From assembly GCA_964432595.1 (NCBI GenBank), contig CAYSOF010000016.1:88110-152109 (forward strand): a stretch of 64,000 bases of DNA, given 5' to 3'. Below, in pieces: positions 1 through 10,011 of this stretch. The DNA comes from DASYLJ01 sp964432595 (GTDB lineage Bacteria > Desulfobacterota > Binatia > DP-6). Position 1 is the stretch's first letter; each line of letters opens with the position of its first letter. Below the pieces are notes generated by a model. That model was not told where the DNA came from. It did not search any database and saw nothing but the letters and a program-made list of their open reading frames with translations. Both the position numbers and the translations under genes were made by a program.

Positions 1-315
1 GACGACGGCGGGCAGGCGTCGCGCGAGGATCTCGGCCTCGCCATCCGGGATCGGCTCGCGATGCAGCGTCAGGCCCGAGGCCACACACGCGCGGACGAGC
101 GCCGCGACGCGGAGCCGCTTGCTCGCGAGGTCGGCCTCGTCCTGCAGGCTCAAGACCGCCGTCACGCCGTGGACGTCGCGCAGCCAGGCGAGGTCGTCGG
201 GGTTCGGATACTCGCCGACGAGGAGCCGCGGCAGCACGCGCGACAGCTGCGGGCGTCCGGCGCGGACGGCGCCGCTGCCGACGCCGTACCACGCGTCCGA
301 ATCCTGCCAGCGCAC
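1..315 (-). CDS. Partial dual-specificity/tyrosine phosphatase-like protein
   Basis: The minus strand is open from a GTG at 315 to the window edge, giving 105 residues of a gene whose 3' part is missing. The translation contains VLPRLLVGEYPNPDDLAWL followed by VTAVLSLQDEADL. That is the pattern found before the active site of dual-specificity phosphatases (a 'location' strand, then a helix, then the I-x-x-V-x-x-L strand). The diagnostic HCxxGxxR loop would lie beyond the edge, so catalysis cannot be confirmed. It begins 5 nt after the clpA stop and may be co-transcribed. The GTG start is chosen because clpA ends just before it. Confidence 0.5.
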   Translation of the reverse strand, partial: MRWQDSDAWYGVGSGAVRAGRPQLSRVLPRLLVGEYPNPDDLAWLRDVHGVTAVLSLQDEADLASKRLRVAALVRACVASGLTLHREPIPDGEAEILARRLPAVV

Positions 316-320
316 GCGAC

Positions 321-2617
<2,297 letters not shown>

Positions 2618-2618
<1 letters not shown>

Positions 2619-2941
2619 CAGTCCTCCTCCTCGATGCTCGTCCGGAGCGGGAACTCGTGCTCCTTGGCGAGGGCGTCCACCTGGGCGACCCGCGTCTCGG
2701 CGATCTCCCGGGTGTAGACGCCGGCGACCCCGATGCCGTTGCGGTGGACGTGCAGCATGACCTCCAGCGCGGTCGTCTCGTCGTGGAGAAAGACGGCCTG
2801 GAGGATCCAGACGACGAACTCCATGGTGGTGTAGTCGTCGTTGTGCAGCAGGACCTTGTAGCGTTTGGGGCGCTTCAGGCGCTCCACGGTCTTCGTCTTC
2901 TCGACGACCTTGACCGACCCGTCCTCGTCTCGCTGCGCCAT
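2618..2941 (-). CDS. clpS: ATP-dependent Clp protease adaptor ClpS
   Basis: Adaptor that binds N-degron substrates and delivers them to ClpA. The 107-residue protein has the ClpS core: LLHNDDYTTMEFVVWIL, whose NDD residues contact the substrate alpha-amino group, and a MLHVHRNG segment with the conserved histidine. The ATG at 2941 is chosen because upstream in-frame sequence (up to 3115) has no family similarity, and because about 107 residues matches ClpS. The stop overlaps the clpA start by one base. The 5' side faces the divergent secreted gene at 3143. Confidence 0.93.
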
Positions 2942-2994
2942 CCTGCGTCGATTTAAGCGGGATTCGCCGGCTTGGGCAACGGGGCCGTGCGGGT

Positions 2995-3022
2995 GATTCG
3001 GCGCCGTATCGATTCGGCGCCG
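2995..3022. repeat. Two-copy 16-bp direct repeat in a divergent intergenic region
   Basis: GATTCGGCGCCG occurs at 2995-3006 and again at 3011-3022, a 16-bp spacing (the 16-bp units match at 14 of 16 positions). Each copy contains the palindrome CGGCGCCG. The repeat sits between the start of clpS and the start of the secreted gene at 3143, so it could be an operator; that is inference. Confidence 0.5.
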
Positions 3023-3074
3023 CATGGACGAAGTGAAAGGAGAGTAGAAAAACTTGCTGCTATAGCGAGTAAGC

Positions 3075-3104
3075 TTGACAGGAGGGAGGCGAGGCGGGTA
3101 GGAC
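3075..3104 (+). promoter_or_regulatory. Weak candidate sigma-70 promoter
   Basis: A perfect -35 hexamer TTGACA at 3075-3080 is followed after 18 bp by TAGGAC at 3099-3104, a poor -10. It would start transcription about 30 nt before the gene at 3143. The weak -10 keeps confidence low. Confidence 0.25.
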
Positions 3105-3142
3105 CGGCGCCACATCGCTTCATCACCGAGAGGGGGGCTCCC

Positions 3143-4114
3143 ATGCGACGACTCGTGTGCTCCGTGATGTTGCTCGTGGCGGCCGCAGCCGCCCGACCCG
3201 CCGCCGCGGGTCCCTGCGATCCGACGTGCACCGTCAATACGGCGTCAGGCGACGTGACGTATCCGTGCGATCGAGTCTGCGGCAGCGGCGTCGCCTGCGT
3301 GCAGGCCTCCGCGCTCGACGTCTGTCCGTACACGTGCCACGACGGCACGCTCGGTCCGAGCAACGGCGTCGTCTGCCAGAGCGACGGCGATTGCACCGTC
3401 GGGCCGTACTACAACTGCGCGCCCGGGGGTGGCGACACCGTGACCGCGATCTGCGGCACGAGCGGCGACGACATCATCATCGCGAGCTTCGCGAACGCCG
3501 TCGTGTGCGGGAACAACGGCAACGACGGCATCTACAACTATACGGGTGGCCCCCTGTTCGCGAACGGTGGCGCGGGGAACGACATCATCACCGGAAGCGG
3601 CGGCAATGACCGCCTCATGGGCGGGACGGGCAGCGACACGATCTTCGGGAGCGGCGGGGCCGACGTCATCTTCGTGAATGGGACCGGCGGGACGGATGGT
3701 CCGAACCTCGTCTCCGGTGACGCCGGTGACGACGTGATCCTCGGGGCGGAGAGCGACGACGTGCTCGCCGGCGGCGCCAACAACGACACGATCGCTGGGC
3801 AGGGTGGTCGGGACGTGCTGCTCGGCAACGACGGCACCGACAGCTTGATCTCGGCCCTGTGGATGACGCCGGCCAACGACGTGCTCGGGTCGATCCTCTG
3901 CGGTGGCGCGGACAACGATACGATCGTGGGATCCGGTCCGAGCCACCAGTGTATGAACGGTGGTGCGGGCACCGACTCGTGCACCTACGCGAACAACCCG
4001 GACGACGACACCGACCCGCACGACGTCGGCACCGCGCGGGACTGCGAGTCGACCTCGCAGACGTCCACGTACGGCGACCTGCTCGATCGTCCCGTCGGCT
4101 GCGGCTGCGAGTGA
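3143..4114 (+). CDS. Secreted protein with RTX-like (hemolysin-type calcium-binding) repeats
   Basis: A 323-residue protein with a clear Sec signal peptide (MRRLVCSVMLLVAAAAARPAAA). A cysteine-rich N-terminal segment (about 23-95) is followed by nonapeptide-like repeats such as GGAGNDIITG, GGTGSDTIFG, GDAGDDVILG and GQGGRDVLLG (about 140-250). These repeats normally form calcium-binding parallel beta-rolls. More cysteines follow near the C-terminus. Classical RTX proteins are exported by type I systems through a C-terminal signal, whereas this one carries an N-terminal Sec signal and no transporter is adjacent. The ATG at 3143 is preceded by a purine-rich GAGAGGGGGG tract. Function is unknown; a structural or calcium-dependent surface role is inference. 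Confidence 0.8.
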   Translation: MRRLVCSVMLLVAAAAARPAAAGPCDPTCTVNTASGDVTYPCDRVCGSGVACVQASALDVCPYTCHDGTLGPSNGVVCQSDGDCTVGPYYNCAPGGGDTVTAICGTSGDDIIIASFANAVVCGNNGNDGIYNYTGGPLFANGGAGNDIITGSGGNDRLMGGTGSDTIFGSGGADVIFVNGTGGTDGPNLVSGDAGDDVILGAESDDVLAGGANNDTIAGQGGRDVLLGNDGTDSLISALWMTPANDVLGSILCGGADNDTIVGSGPSHQCMNGGAGTDSCTYANNPDDDTDPHDVGTARDCESTSQTSTYGDLLDRPVGCGCE

Positions 4115-4121
4115 AGGGCGT

Positions 4122-4152
4122 GCGGGGTCACGTCGCCGCGGCGTGACCCCGC
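4122..4152. terminator. Hairpin between convergent genes
   Basis: GCGGGGTCACG (4122-4132) and CGTGACCCCGC (4142-4152) form a perfect 11-bp stem with a 9-nt loop, 7 nt after the stop of the secreted RTX-like gene and just before the 3' end of the convergent DUF2889 gene. There is no T-tract, so it may act as a transcript-end hairpin for either side rather than as a classical intrinsic terminator. Confidence 0.55.
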
Positions 4153-4164
4153 GACGTCAGAACG

Positions 4165-5187
4165 TCAAAACGTCGGATCCTCGGGCGTCTTGGCCGCCTC
4201 GAGCGCGCCGCCGCGACGCCACATCCAGCACGAGTCCGCGCGGCCGCCCATGCCCACCATCCAGCCGGACGAGCGGGCGAGGCCGGGCCACGCGTCGGAC
4301 ATCGCCGCGAAGACCTGGATCAGCGCGGGCGCCAGCATCAGCAGCGCGTCGAGCACCGGCTGATCGTCGGGGACGCCGCCCAGCTTGGACATCAGCGTCG
4401 CGCTGACGCCGCGTCCGAGCGACAGGTTGCCGAGCGTCGCAGCGACGTCGTCCCGTTCGGTCCACGGCGCATCGAGGTCCTGTCCCCAGCGGCGGCGCTC
4501 GCCGATGCGGATGCCGTCGAGCGCGAACGTCGCCATGTCGAACCGGGCCAGCGCGCGCACCTCGAGGCAGCCGGCGAAGCGGTCCATCGGCCGGCAGGGC
4601 TCCGGGGTCGGCGCGTGGTGGACGTCGGTCAGCTGCAGCGTCAGGAGGAGCGTGCCGTCGAGCGCCTCGATGCCGTCGACGACGACGTCGCGACGGAACA
4701 CGCGCTGGCCGGGCGGACGGCGCGGCGACGGCCCCACCAGGTCGCGGTCGCGGGCCAGGCCCCAGGCCACCGACGTCCCGAGCAGCTGTGCGAGCGTCAG
4801 GACGTGGGAGCACCCGCGCGGGCCGCCGATCTCCTCGCTGAGGCGGCGCGCGAAGGCGCCGTCGAGCGGCGTGCCGGCGAGGCTCCCGACGCGGCCGGCG
4901 AGGTCGCGACAGCTCTCGCCGCGGGTGAGCGCGGTCGGCTCGAACGCCACGGCCGGCTGTCGCGCGACGAGCGCGTCCAGGACGTGCCGCGCCGGGTCGA
5001 CGATGCCGTCGAGCAGCATGTGGTGGACGATGCCCGATGGCTGCAGCTCGCCGCCGACCGGCACGAAGCCGCGTTTGCGGAGGTCGAGCAGGGAGCCGGC
5101 GACGTCGAGCCGGCCGTCGTCGCGCTGAGTCAGGGTGACGGACAGCGCACGGGAGTGCAGGGGATGGCCGTGGGCGTCGAGGTGCAT
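4165..5187 (-). CDS. DUF2889-family protein
   Basis: A 340-residue product. The N-terminal pattern (PLHSR...RDDGRLDVAGSLLDLRKRGF) and the body with the DGIEALDGTLLLT segment resemble the uncharacterised DUF2889 family, which occurs mainly in proteobacteria. No signal peptide or membrane helix is visible. A CxxxRALARFDMATFALDGI stretch and a C-terminal helical part follow. The ATG at 5187 is chosen because the family-like sequence begins just after it; an in-frame extension to 5295 has no similarity. It is divergent from the dehydrogenase at 5271, with 83 bp between them. Biochemical role is not known. Confidence 0.6.
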   Translation of the reverse strand: MHLDAHGHPLHSRALSVTLTQRDDGRLDVAGSLLDLRKRGFVPVGGELQPSGIVHHMLLDGIVDPARHVLDALVARQPAVAFEPTALTRGESCRDLAGRVGSLAGTPLDGAFARRLSEEIGGPRGCSHVLTLAQLLGTSVAWGLARDRDLVGPSPRRPPGQRVFRRDVVVDGIEALDGTLLLTLQLTDVHHAPTPEPCRPMDRFAGCLEVRALARFDMATFALDGIRIGERRRWGQDLDAPWTERDDVAATLGNLSLGRGVSATLMSKLGGVPDDQPVLDALLMLAPALIQVFAAMSDAWPGLARSSGWMVGMGGRADSCWMWRRGGALEAAKTPEDPTF

Positions 5188-5270
5188 GCCGGGGGCACTG
5201 TGTCGCGGCCGTCGGCGCCGGTGCAAGCGCGTCTGGCACTGCGTGACGGTGGACGCTATGAAGCCCGGCC

Positions 5271-6038
5271 ATGAACATCGCGGAAACCGTGGCAATCGTG
5301 ACCGGCGGCGCCTCGGGCCTGGGTGAAGCGACCACCCGGACCCTCGCGGGCGCCGGCGGTAAGGTGATGATTTTCGACCGTGAGGGCTCGCCGGGACCGA
5401 AGCTCGTCGAGGAGCTCGGGGCGAACGTGGCGTTCACGGCGGCCGACGTGACCAGCGCCGAGCAGGTCGAGGCGGGCGTCGCCGAGACGGTGAAGCGTTT
5501 CGGCACCGTGCACATCAACGTCAACTGCGCGGGCGTCGGCATGGCGATGCGCACGGTGACGCGGGACGGCGCGCATCCGCTCGAGCTCTTCGCGAAGGCG
5601 ATCGAGGTGAACCTGATCGGCACGTTCAACGTGATCCGCGTCGCCGCGCTGCAGATGTCGAAGAACACGCCGAACGAGGAGGGCGAGCGCGGTCTCATCG
5701 TCAACACCGCGTCCGTGGCGGCATTCGACGGCCAGATCGGCCAGGCGGCCTACTCGGCGTCGAAGGGCGGCATCGTCGGCATGACGCTGCCGATCGCGCG
5801 CGACCTCGCGTCGCTCGGCATCCGCGTGCTCACGATCGCGCCGGGGACCTTCGACACTCCGATGCTCGCGATGGCGCCCGAGGCGATCCGCCAGGCGCTG
5901 GGCAAGCAGATTCCCTTCCCGTCGCGCCTCGGCCGTCCGAGCGAGTTCGCCGCCCTCGTGAAGCACATGGCGGAGAACGTCATGCTGAACGGCGAGACCA
6001 TCCGGCTCGACGGCGCCATCCGCATGGCGCCGAAGTAA
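5271..6038 (+). CDS. SDR-family 3-hydroxyacyl-CoA dehydrogenase-like enzyme
   Basis: Short-chain dehydrogenase of 255 residues, closest in pattern to type II (HSD17B10-like) 3-hydroxyacyl-CoA dehydrogenases. It has the cofactor motif TGGASGLGEA (11-20), an NxAG-type NCAG motif, and catalytic Ser148, Tyr161 and Lys165 (YSASK). The sequence PGTFDTPML and the short ERGLIVNTASVAAFDGQ stretch are characteristic of that subgroup. The likely reaction is NAD-dependent oxidation of (S)-3-hydroxyacyl-CoA in beta-oxidation or branched-chain amino acid breakdown. A 3-hydroxyisobutyrate dehydrogenase-like gene follows 13 nt later, which fits valine/isoleucine catabolism. Substrate assignment is inference. 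Confidence 0.85.
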   Translation: MNIAETVAIVTGGASGLGEATTRTLAGAGGKVMIFDREGSPGPKLVEELGANVAFTAADVTSAEQVEAGVAETVKRFGTVHINVNCAGVGMAMRTVTRDGAHPLELFAKAIEVNLIGTFNVIRVAALQMSKNTPNEEGERGLIVNTASVAAFDGQIGQAAYSASKGGIVGMTLPIARDLASLGIRVLTIAPGTFDTPMLAMAPEAIRQALGKQIPFPSRLGRPSEFAALVKHMAENVMLNGETIRLDGAIRMAPK

Positions 6039-6051
6039 CGAGGGATCGGAC

Positions 6052-6957
6052 GTGAGCACCGCGGCCACCCGGGTCGGCGTCATCGGCACCGGCAACATCG
6101 GTGGCGCCATCGCCGCCAACCTGGTGGCCGACGGGCATCACGTCAGCGTCTTCGACACCGTCGCCGACCGCGTCAAGCCGCTGGTCGGCCTCGGTGCGCG
6201 GTCGGCGAAGTCCCCGGTCGAGGTGGCACAACGGAGCGAGGTGACCTTCACCTCGCTGCCGACGCCCGCGGTCATGGATGCGGTCACGACGGAGTGGCTG
6301 TCGGGCGCCGCCCCGGGCAGCGTCCTCGTCGACCTGAGCACGAACGCGCCGTCGATGGTGCAGGCCGTGGGCGCGCGCGTCGCCGCCGCGGGCTGTCACC
6401 TCGTCGAGGCGCCGCTCACGGGCGGCGCGCCGGGCGCACAGGCGCGGATGCTGGTCTTCATGGTGGGCGGTGAGGCGGATGTGGTGGCGCGGGTGCGGCC
6501 GCTGCTCGAGAAGCTCGGCCGCGCGACGTTCCACGTCGGCGGCCTCGGCCTCGGCAACACGGCGAAGCTCGTGAACAGCCTGATGGCGTTCACCGCGACG
6601 TGGGCGTCGCTCGAGGGGCTCGCCATCGCCGCCAAGGCCGGCATCGACCTGCGCACCATGATCGACGTCATCCGCACGGGCGGCGCGGGCAACATCTTCA
6701 CGGACCGCATGGTCGAGGGCATCAACGAGCGCGGCCGTCCGCCGATGTTCGCGCTCGGGCTCGCGGCGAAGGACGCGGGGCTGCTGGTCGACGCCGCGCG
6801 CGAGCACGGCGTGCCCGCGCCCGTCGCGGCGCAGGTCGCACAAGCGCTGGTCGCGGCGGTCGGCGCGGGGCTCGGCGACCGCGACTTCACGGACCTGGTC
6901 GAGCTCATCGAGCGCCAGGCCGGCGTCCGCTTGCACCTGCCGCCGCCGCGCGGCTGA
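6052..6957 (+). CDS. 3-hydroxyisobutyrate dehydrogenase-family oxidoreductase
   Basis: A 301-residue beta-hydroxyacid dehydrogenase. The Rossmann motif GVIGTGNIGGAIAANL lies at the N-terminus, followed by the family segments VLVDLSTNAP, EAPLTGGAPGA (substrate-binding) and GLGNTAKLVNS, which holds the catalytic lysine. Members oxidise 3-hydroxyisobutyrate, tartronate semialdehyde or related short beta-hydroxyacids with NAD(P). It starts with GTG 13 nt after the SDR gene and is followed 14 nt later by a membrane protein gene, so the three probably share a transcript. The exact substrate cannot be read from sequence. Confidence 0.85.
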   Translation: MSTAATRVGVIGTGNIGGAIAANLVADGHHVSVFDTVADRVKPLVGLGARSAKSPVEVAQRSEVTFTSLPTPAVMDAVTTEWLSGAAPGSVLVDLSTNAPSMVQAVGARVAAAGCHLVEAPLTGGAPGAQARMLVFMVGGEADVVARVRPLLEKLGRATFHVGGLGLGNTAKLVNSLMAFTATWASLEGLAIAAKAGIDLRTMIDVIRTGGAGNIFTDRMVEGINERGRPPMFALGLAAKDAGLLVDAAREHGVPAPVAAQVAQALVAAVGAGLGDRDFTDLVELIERQAGVRLHLPPPRG

Positions 6958-6971
6958 CCGACGCGCTCCGC

Positions 6972-7646
6972 ATGGCGCGGCTTCTGCGGGCGGCGCTCGT
7001 CGTCGGGGTCGTGACGGCGATGGTGCTGATCGTCCGCCACGTCGACTTCGGACGGTACGCGAGCGTCGAGGGGATGCGGGCGCTGGTCGAGGCGTGGGGT
7101 CCGCTCGGGCCGGTCGTCTTCATGGCGATCTTCATCGCGGGCTTCTTCATCCCCGGTCCCGAGATCCTCTTCGCCGCGCTCGGCGCGATGCTGTTCGGCC
7201 GTGTGGAAGGCTTCGTCTACGCGTACGTCGCGTCGATCATCGGCACTACGGCGACGTTCGCGATCGTGCGCTACACGGCCCAGGACTACATGCAGCGGGC
7301 GATCCGCGATCGCTTCCCGCGGCTCCAGGCGCTCGACGAGCGCCTCGCGTCGCACGGCATACGCACCGTCGTGTTCGTGCGCCTCGTGCTCTTTCTGTCG
7401 CCGCCGCTCAACTGGGCGCTCGGCGCGTCGCGGGTGACGATGCGGGACTATGCGATCGGCACGGCGCTCGGCATCCTGCCCGGGCTCGCCTTGGTCGCCT
7501 ATCTGGCCGACGCGATCGCCCAGGCCGGGACCTTCGCCGATCTGCTCACGGTCGAGTTCGTCGGCGTGGCCGTCGTGTTGACGGTGCTGCTCGGCGCGGG
7601 CGTCGTCGCCGGCCGCCGCCTGCTCGGACGCACCACCGCGAAGTGA
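6972..7646 (+). CDS. VTT-domain (TVP38/TMEM64, DedA-like) membrane protein
   Basis: A 224-residue integral membrane protein with about five to six hydrophobic segments. It carries the VTT/SNARE-associated signature: a reentrant FxPGPEILFAALGAMLFG segment, then an R-rich loop, then FVRLVLFLSPPLNWALGAS. Relatives are implicated in lipid scrambling or flipping in inner membranes. The ATG at 6972 follows the preceding stop by 14 nt. The gene converges on gluQ with only 2 bp between the two stops. Confidence 0.85.
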   Translation: MARLLRAALVVGVVTAMVLIVRHVDFGRYASVEGMRALVEAWGPLGPVVFMAIFIAGFFIPGPEILFAALGAMLFGRVEGFVYAYVASIIGTTATFAIVRYTAQDYMQRAIRDRFPRLQALDERLASHGIRTVVFVRLVLFLSPPLNWALGASRVTMRDYAIGTALGILPGLALVAYLADAIAQAGTFADLLTVEFVGVAVVLTVLLGAGVVAGRRLLGRTTAK

Positions 7647-7648
7647 CG

Positions 7649-8545
7649 TCAGGCACGCAGCGGCGCCGTCGTGCGGCCGGCGAGCACGCGTCGGTCGAAG
7701 GTGTCCACGAGGGCCGCGGGCGTCGCGGCGGCGGGAAGGCCGAGCGTGCGCGTCAGGATGCCGAGCACGTCGCCCGGCGTCGCGCCGCCGTCGCGCAGGT
7801 CGCGCAGCGTGACGCCGGGCGCCCGCTTCGCGAGCCGCGTGCCGTCGGCGGCGACGACGAGCGGCACGTGCGCGAATTGCGGCGCCGTGCCGCCGAGCAG
7901 GCCCGCCAGCAGTACCTGACGAGGCGCCGACGCGAGCAGGTCGACGCCGCGCACCACCTCGGTGATCCCCATCGCCAGATCGTCGACGACGACGGCGAGC
8001 TGGTAGGCCCACACGCCGTCGCCGCGACGCAGGACGAAGTCGCCGACGGTGGCCGCGACGTCCTGGCGCACCGTGCCCGCGAGCGCGTCGTCGACGACGA
8101 CCTCGCCCGGCGGAACGGCGAGACGGATCGCGGGCGGACGCTTCCAGGCGCGCTCGCCCATACCGTAGGTCCGACAGGTCCCGGGGTAGCGCGGGCCCTC
8201 GTCGCCGGCGTGCGGCGCGCTCGCGACGCGGGCGATCTCGGCGCGCGAGCAGTCGCAGCGGTAGACGAGGCCCTGGCGGTCGAGAGTGGCGAGCGCGGCC
8301 TCGTAGTGCGCCGAGCGCTCGGACTGCCGGATCGGCCCCTCGTCCCAGTCGAGCCCGAGCCAGCGCAGGTCGTCGAGCTGGCGCGCCTCGCTGCCGGCGA
8401 CGATGCGCGGGCCGTCGATGTCCTCGACCCGCAGCACGAGCGTCCCGCCCGCGGCGCGCGCCGAGAGCCACGCGACGAGCGCGGCGGCGGCGGAGCCGAG
8501 ATGCAGGTCGCCGGTGGGCGAGGGGGCGAAGCGGCCGCGATACAC
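7649..8545 (-). CDS. gluQ: Glutamyl-Q tRNA(Asp) synthetase
   Basis: A 298-residue truncated GluRS paralogue that glutamylates queuosine at the wobble position of tRNA-Asp. It has RGRFAPSPTGDLHLGSA (class I HIGH-type motif HLGS), a zinc site of the form YRCDCSRAEI with a downstream CRTYG, and the KMSKS equivalent RLAKRAPG. It lacks the anticodon-binding domain of true GltX, as expected from its length. The GTG start at 8545 follows directly on the TGA of the preceding gene (TGAGTG), so translation is likely coupled. Confidence 0.92.
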   Translation of the reverse strand: MYRGRFAPSPTGDLHLGSAAAALVAWLSARAAGGTLVLRVEDIDGPRIVAGSEARQLDDLRWLGLDWDEGPIRQSERSAHYEAALATLDRQGLVYRCDCSRAEIARVASAPHAGDEGPRYPGTCRTYGMGERAWKRPPAIRLAVPPGEVVVDDALAGTVRQDVAATVGDFVLRRGDGVWAYQLAVVVDDLAMGITEVVRGVDLLASAPRQVLLAGLLGGTAPQFAHVPLVVAADGTRLAKRAPGVTLRDLRDGGATPGDVLGILTRTLGLPAAATPAALVDTFDRRVLAGRTTAPLRA

Positions 8546-8923
8546 TCAGCTCTTCGGCGGCAGCACGTCGGCGGCGGCGTTGAGCGCCTGCACGGCGGCG
8601 GGGACGCCGGCGTAGCAGGCGGTCTGCATCAGCACTTCGATCAGCTCGTCGCGCGTGATGCCGAGGTTGAGCGCGCCGGCCAGGTGCGCGCGCAGCTCGT
8701 CGGTCTTCCCGAGCGCCGCCAGCTGCGCGACGGTGCAGAGGCTGCGGCTGCGGATGTCGAGGTTCGGCCGCGACCAGAACATGCCGAACACGAACTGCGC
8801 GACGAGCCCGAAGAACTCCGGCGCGAGCTTCTGCGCCGGCAGCTCTTGCCCGCCCGCCCGCGCGCCCCAGAGCTTGCCCGCGACGGCGATGCCGCGCGCC
8901 ATGTAGTCCTGCTGATCCGACAT
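8546..8923 (-). CDS. Carboxymuconolactone decarboxylase family protein
   Basis: A 125-residue all-alpha protein with the family core SRSLCTVAQLAALGKTDELR, HLAGALNLGITRDELIEVL and TACYAGVPAAVQAL. This resembles gamma-carboxymuconolactone decarboxylase (PcaC) rather than AhpD, because the CxxC redox pair is absent. The family also contains many proteins of unknown substrate. It lies 46 bp after the quinone oxidoreductase gene and abuts gluQ, but no protocatechuate pathway genes are nearby, so a decarboxylase role is only possible. Confidence 0.8.
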   Translation of the reverse strand: MSDQQDYMARGIAVAGKLWGARAGGQELPAQKLAPEFFGLVAQFVFGMFWSRPNLDIRSRSLCTVAQLAALGKTDELRAHLAGALNLGITRDELIEVLMQTACYAGVPAAVQALNAAADVLPPKS

Positions 8924-8969
8924 GAGCCCTCCTGTGCGGCGGGATATAGCCCGACCGCGCGGCGGCTCG

Positions 8970-9974
8970 CTACGACACGCGGAGGACGATCTTGCCGAAG
9001 TGCGTGCTCGCCTTCATGCGGCGGTGCGCCTCGGCGGCGTCGGCGAGCGGCAGGACCGCGTCGACGATCGGCGTGAGCCGTCCCGCGGCGAGCGAGTGAC
9101 CGAAGCGCTCGCGCAGCCCGCGGACGATCGCTGCCTTCTCGTCGACGCTGCGCGTGCGGAGCGTCGAGCCGATGATCGCGAGCCGTCGCGTCAGCATCAG
9201 GCCGAGGTTGACCTCGCCCTGCGCGCCGCCCATCAGCCCGATCTCGACGAGTCGGCCGCCGATGGCGAGCGATTCGAGGTTCTTCGCGAGGTACTTCCCG
9301 CCGATGTGGTCGAGGATGACGTGCACGCCCTCGCCGTGCGTGAGCTCGGCGATCCGCGCGGCGAAGTCTTCGTTGCGGTAGTCGATCGCCGCGGTCGCGC
9401 CGAGCTCGACGCAGCGTCGCGCCTTGTCGGCGCCGCCGACCGTGACGAAGACCGGATGGCCCGCGTCGCGCAGGAGCGCGATGGACGCCGTGCCGACGCC
9501 GCCCCCGCCGCCATGCACGAGCGCCCGCTCGCCCGGAGCGATGGCCCCGAGCCCGGGCATGAAGAGATTCGAGAACGCGGTGAGGAAGACTTCGGGAAAG
9601 GCGCCGGCCTCCTCGTCGCTCATGCCGTCGGGGACGGGCAGCACGGATCCGAAATGGACGGTGACCTCTTCGGCGTAGCCGCCGCCGGCGAGCAGCGCCA
9701 TGACGCGCTGGCCGACCCGGAGGCCGTGCGCCTCGGCGCCGAGCTCGACGACCTCGCCGGCACACTCGAGCCCGAGGATGGGCGAGGCCCCCGGGGGCGG
9801 CGGATAGAAGCCCTGGCGCTGGAGCAGATCGGCGCGGTTCACCGCCGTGGCGCGCACCCGGATGCGGACGTCCGCCGGACCGAGCGGCGGCGCCGGCGCG
9901 TCGCCCACGGTGAGGACCGACTCGTCTCCCGGCTCGCGGATCACGATGGCGCGCATGCGCGACCGATCGATCAT
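8970..9974 (-). CDS. Zinc-independent NAD(P)H:quinone oxidoreductase (MDR family)
   Basis: A medium-chain dehydrogenase/reductase of 334 residues. It has the N-terminal RADLLQRQGFYPPPPGASP segment typical of quinone oxidoreductase/PIG3-like enzymes, no structural or catalytic zinc cysteines, and a nucleotide-binding VHGGGGGVGTASIALL segment. Later motifs are GATAAIDYRNEDF and LDHIGGKYLAKNLESL. It probably reduces quinones or enones with NADPH. The start may be the ATG at 9974 or the internal ATG at 9956 (MRAIVIREPG), which better matches family N-termini; neither has a clear Shine-Dalgarno sequence. It is the first gene of a three-gene minus-strand run. Confidence 0.87.
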   Translation of the reverse strand: MIDRSRMRAIVIREPGDESVLTVGDAPAPPLGPADVRIRVRATAVNRADLLQRQGFYPPPPGASPILGLECAGEVVELGAEAHGLRVGQRVMALLAGGGYAEEVTVHFGSVLPVPDGMSDEEAGAFPEVFLTAFSNLFMPGLGAIAPGERALVHGGGGGVGTASIALLRDAGHPVFVTVGGADKARRCVELGATAAIDYRNEDFAARIAELTHGEGVHVILDHIGGKYLAKNLESLAIGGRLVEIGLMGGAQGEVNLGLMLTRRLAIIGSTLRTRSVDEKAAIVRGLRERFGHSLAAGRLTPIVDAVLPLADAAEAHRRMKASTHFGKIVLRVS

Positions 9975-10011
9975 GGCAACCGGGGGGAGTCAACGGTATG
10001 ATCGCTGCCGC

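Noticed and set aside
2995..3022. Direct repeats as a CRISPR or satellite array
   Set aside because: Only two 12-bp copies with 4 bp between them; no spacers of CRISPR length and no cas genes.
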